Assembly: GCA_003567075.1 (NCBI GenBank)
Contig: PXAU01000409.1
Location: 1 to 8,012 of the forward strand
Direction of reading: 5' to 3'
Length of the DNA: 8,012 nucleotides
Origin: Trueperaceae bacterium
GTDB taxonomy: Bacteria; Deinococcota; Deinococci; Deinococcales; Trueperaceae
Program-made: the position numbers and the translations under genes
Shown here: positions 6,277 through 8,012 of the stretch, one piece after another
How the letters are laid out: the number at the start of each line of letters is the position of its first letter
Numbering within the stretch: position 1 is the stretch's first letter
Notes under the pieces: model-generated
The model's database searches: none
What the model was told of the DNA's origin: nothing
The model's input: the letters and a program-made list of their open reading frames with translations, nothing else

Positions 6277-6987
6277 ATGACCATCACGCGCACGTTCGAT
6301 CGCAGCCCTTTCGCCTCCCTTCGTACCTTGCTCCTGGGCCTCACCGTGCTCATTGCCGCGCCGGCGGCCGCCGCTCAGGTCGAGCAACTCACCGACGACC
6401 CCGATGCGATCGTCATCGTCTTCGGTGACACCACGATCACCAAGGCCGAGTTCGATGACGCCTTCGACGTGGCTGCGCGCAGCACCGCCATCGGACAAGG
6501 GATGCCGGTCACGGACGAGGTGCTGGCGGAGTTCGAGCCGTTCCGGTTCGGCTTCCTGGAGCAGTACGCGACGCAACGCGTGCTCGCGGCCGAAGCCGAG
6601 GAGCGTGGTCTGGGCGCGACCGCCGAGGCCATCGACGCCGTCGTCGAGGCCTTGCGCGAAGAACAGGCCGACACCGCGGCCTTCGAGACCTGGCTTGATG
6701 CTGCCGGCTACGGTGACGAGGTCGCTCTGCGTGACGCCTTGGCGGTGAACCTGTCAGCGCAGGCTCTGGTCGAAGACCTCGCGGCCGACGTCGACGTCGA
6801 CGCCGAGAGCGTCCGGGACTGGTACGACGCGAACCCCGAGGCCGTCACCACGGACGACGGTGCGTTGGTACCGCTCGAAGCCATCGAGGATCAGATCGAG
6901 CAGCTGCTCGCGCAGGAGCAACTCGAAACCCAGGTGCAGGCGATCACCCAGGCCGTCGGGTTGGAGTTGTACCCCGCAGGTCGCTGA
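6277..6987 (+). CDS. Secreted SurA-N-like chaperone domain protein without a parvulin domain
   Basis: The product has 236 residues. Residues 1 to about 33 form a Sec signal peptide (core TLLLGLTVLIAAPAAAA, likely cut before AQVEQ). Next comes IVIVFGDTTITKAEFDDAF (45-63), the usual opening of SurA/PrsA-type chaperones. A helical stretch follows, with FLEQYATQRVLAAEAEERGL (93-112) and VRDWYDANPEA (179-189). In typical PpiC/SurA/PrsA proteins a roughly 90-residue parvulin domain follows at this point. Here only about nine residues intervene before VPLEAIEDQIEQLLAQEQLE (198-217), which looks like the C-terminal helix that normally follows the isomerase domain. The protein therefore resembles the chaperone core alone and should lack prolyl isomerase activity. 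A role as holdase for secreted or envelope proteins is inference. The mature part is very acidic (about 46 D/E against about 9 K/R by hand count). It has its own ribosome site and lies 200 bp past the binding-protein gene, with two hairpins between them. Confidence 0.78.
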   Translation: MTITRTFDRSPFASLRTLLLGLTVLIAAPAAAAQVEQLTDDPDAIVIVFGDTTITKAEFDDAFDVAARSTAIGQGMPVTDEVLAEFEPFRFGFLEQYATQRVLAAEAEERGLGATAEAIDAVVEALREEQADTAAFETWLDAAGYGDEVALRDALAVNLSAQALVEDLAADVDVDAESVRDWYDANPEAVTTDDGALVPLEAIEDQIEQLLAQEQLETQVQAITQAVGLELYPAGR

Positions 6988-6990
6988 ACG

Positions 6991-7011
6991 GCAGCGGCAG
7001 ACACCGCTTGC
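6991..7011. terminator. Weak hairpin between the convergent SurA-like and M20 genes
   Basis: GC-AGCGG pairs with CCGCT-t-GC across a six-base loop, giving a 7 bp stem with one bulged T. It starts 4 nt after the SurA-like stop in the 74 bp convergent gap. There is no T-run. The place is right for a terminator, but the stem is short. Confidence 0.3.
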
Positions 7012-7061
7012 GCTCGCGGGACCGGGTCGTCACGCTCGTGCCCCGAGGTTCGCGCCTGCGC

Positions 7062-8012
7062 TCACGCGTCAAGCGCGTCGAGGATCGCCTTGGTGAACAC
7101 CTCGACGGCGATCGGAAGCGCCGCTTCGTCGAGGTCGAAGCTCGAGTGGTGGTGCGGGAAGGCGCTCGCGGGGCCGCCGTTGGCGCCGACGAACCAGTAG
7201 CATCCCGGGGCGCGCTGAAGCCACAGCGCCATGTCGTCGCCGCCCATGATCGGGTCGCCCATGATCACGTGTTGGAGACTGGCCATCCCCTCGGCCACCC
7301 TCCGCACGCGCTCGGTCGAGGCCGCGTCGTTGACGACGATCGGCGAACCTTCGCGCCATTCGCTCTCGAGGTGTCCACGCAATCCGCCCACGACCGCTTC
7401 TGCGAGCGTGAGGATACGGTGGCGAAGGGCCTCGCGCGTCGAAGCGTCGAAGGTCCGCAGCGTCCCCTTCAGCTCGACCGCTGCGGGGATCACGTTGAAG
7501 GCGCTGCCACCGTGGATGCTCGTGATGCTGATCACGGCCGGATCGACCGGATCGGTCTCGCGCGAGACCAGCGCCTGGAGCGCGTTGATGAGGTGCGCAG
7601 CCATGACGACGGGATCGATCGCGTCGTTCGGCTTGGCGGCGTGGCCACCACGGCCGTGCAGCACCAGGCGGAACGAATCGGCGGCTGCCATGGCGGGTCC
7701 GGGACGGAGCGAGATCGTGCCGGTCGGATGCATGCTGCTCAGATGCAGCGCCAGGGACGTGTCGGGCACCACCACGTCGAGGGCTCCGTCGGCCAGCATG
7801 GCGGCGGCGCCCTTGACGATCTCCTCGGCCGGTTGGAACACGAACAGGACGCGGCCGCGCAGATCGTGCCGGCGCTCGCTCAGGAGCCTCGCCACTGAGA
7901 GCAGCACGGCCGTGTGACCGTCGTGGCCGCAGGCGTGGCAGGCGCCCTCCACGCGTGATCGGTACGGCACGTCCTTGGCGTCGGGCATCGGCAAGGCGTC
8001 CATGTCGGCCCG
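7062..8012 (-). CDS. M20 family metallo-amidohydrolase (HipO/AbgB/IAA-hydrolase type), N-terminus outside window
   Basis: The last 316 residues of a zinc- or manganese-dependent hydrolase of the M20D type are present. Such enzymes cleave N-acyl amino acids, hippurate-like amides or small peptides in the cytoplasm. The frame is open to the right edge and begins RADMDALPMP, the conserved strand that normally lies some 70-100 residues into the protein, so the ATG at 8003 is internal. In fragment numbering the metal site is visible: C28 and H30 in HACGHDGH, E63-E64 in PAEE, H90 in ALHL and H289 in HHHSSFD. The bacterial exopeptidase dimerisation domain is marked by GRGGHAAKP (120-128), with its cross-active-site histidine, and by GGSAFNVIP (168-176). 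The late family motif, usually G-x-E-D-F, reads GGDDM (257-261). The stop is TGA at 7064-7062, converging on the SurA-like gene. The exact substrate cannot be assigned. Proximity to a peptide-type binding protein is suggestive only. Confidence 0.95.
   Translation of the reverse strand, partial: RADMDALPMPDAKDVPYRSRVEGACHACGHDGHTAVLLSVARLLSERRHDLRGRVLFVFQPAEEIVKGAAAMLADGALDVVVPDTSLALHLSSMHPTGTISLRPGPAMAAADSFRLVLHGRGGHAAKPNDAIDPVVMAAHLINALQALVSRETDPVDPAVISITSIHGGSAFNVIPAAVELKGTLRTFDASTREALRHRILTLAEAVVGGLRGHLESEWREGSPIVVNDAASTERVRRVAEGMASLQHVIMGDPIMGGDDMALWLQRAPGCYWFVGANGGPASAFPHHHSSFDLDEAALPIAVEVFTKAILDALDA

Noticed and set aside
7008..7898. A 296-codon plus-strand frame opposite the M20 gene.
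   Set aside because: The minus strand carries all the M20 metal ligands, while the plus-strand product is unrecognisable.
1..8012. Search by eye for CRISPR repeats, tRNA-like cloverleafs, transposase genes, toxin-antitoxin pairs and attachment-site direct repeats.
   Set aside because: Nothing supportable was seen. The window reads as ordinary chromosomal housekeeping and signalling genes.

Overview
This is a GC-rich bacterial chromosomal window with dense, ordinary gene packing: six protein genes, two of them cut by the window edges. There are no RNA genes, CRISPR arrays, insertion sequences or phage genes that I can see. Two secreted proteins with Sec-type signal peptides, one of them SurA-like, suggest a cell with a periplasm or comparable extracytoplasmic space. 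The style of the solute-binding protein, the SurA-like protein with no prolyl isomerase domain, and a possible TANNNT-type leaderless start remind me of Deinococcota (Truepera-like lineages). That placement is an impression from memory and is not proven by anything in the window.

Layout from left to right. Positions 1-146 (minus) hold the start of a class I SAM-dependent methyltransferase that runs off the left edge. A 143-145 bp gap separates it from a divergent aldo/keto reductase (296-1189, plus), which resembles E. coli YdbC. That gene converges, with a 23 bp gap, on a 1051-residue cyclic-di-GMP enzyme (1213-4368, minus) with the apparent order GAF-PAS-PAS-GAF-GGDEF-EAL. Both catalytic domains and the allosteric I-site look intact.

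A 198 bp divergent control region with several short dyads separates that enzyme from a family 5 extracytoplasmic solute-binding protein (4567-6075, plus). The binding protein has no permease or ATPase genes beside it. Two strong hairpins follow it (6084-6149), then a small, very acidic secreted SurA-like protein with no parvulin domain (6277-6987, plus). This gene converges on the C-terminal 316 residues of an M20 family amidohydrolase (7062-8012, minus), which runs off the right edge.

The genes do not form one operon. The strands alternate, and each gene seems to be its own transcription unit or the end of a unit that continues outside the window. A loose link is possible between the peptide-type binding protein and the M20 amidohydrolase (uptake and hydrolysis of peptides or N-acyl amino acids), but the evidence is only proximity. 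I found no convincing undescribed system. The most interesting items are the parvulin-less acidic SurA-like protein, the paired hairpins in front of it, and the fully equipped GGDEF-EAL sensor protein.
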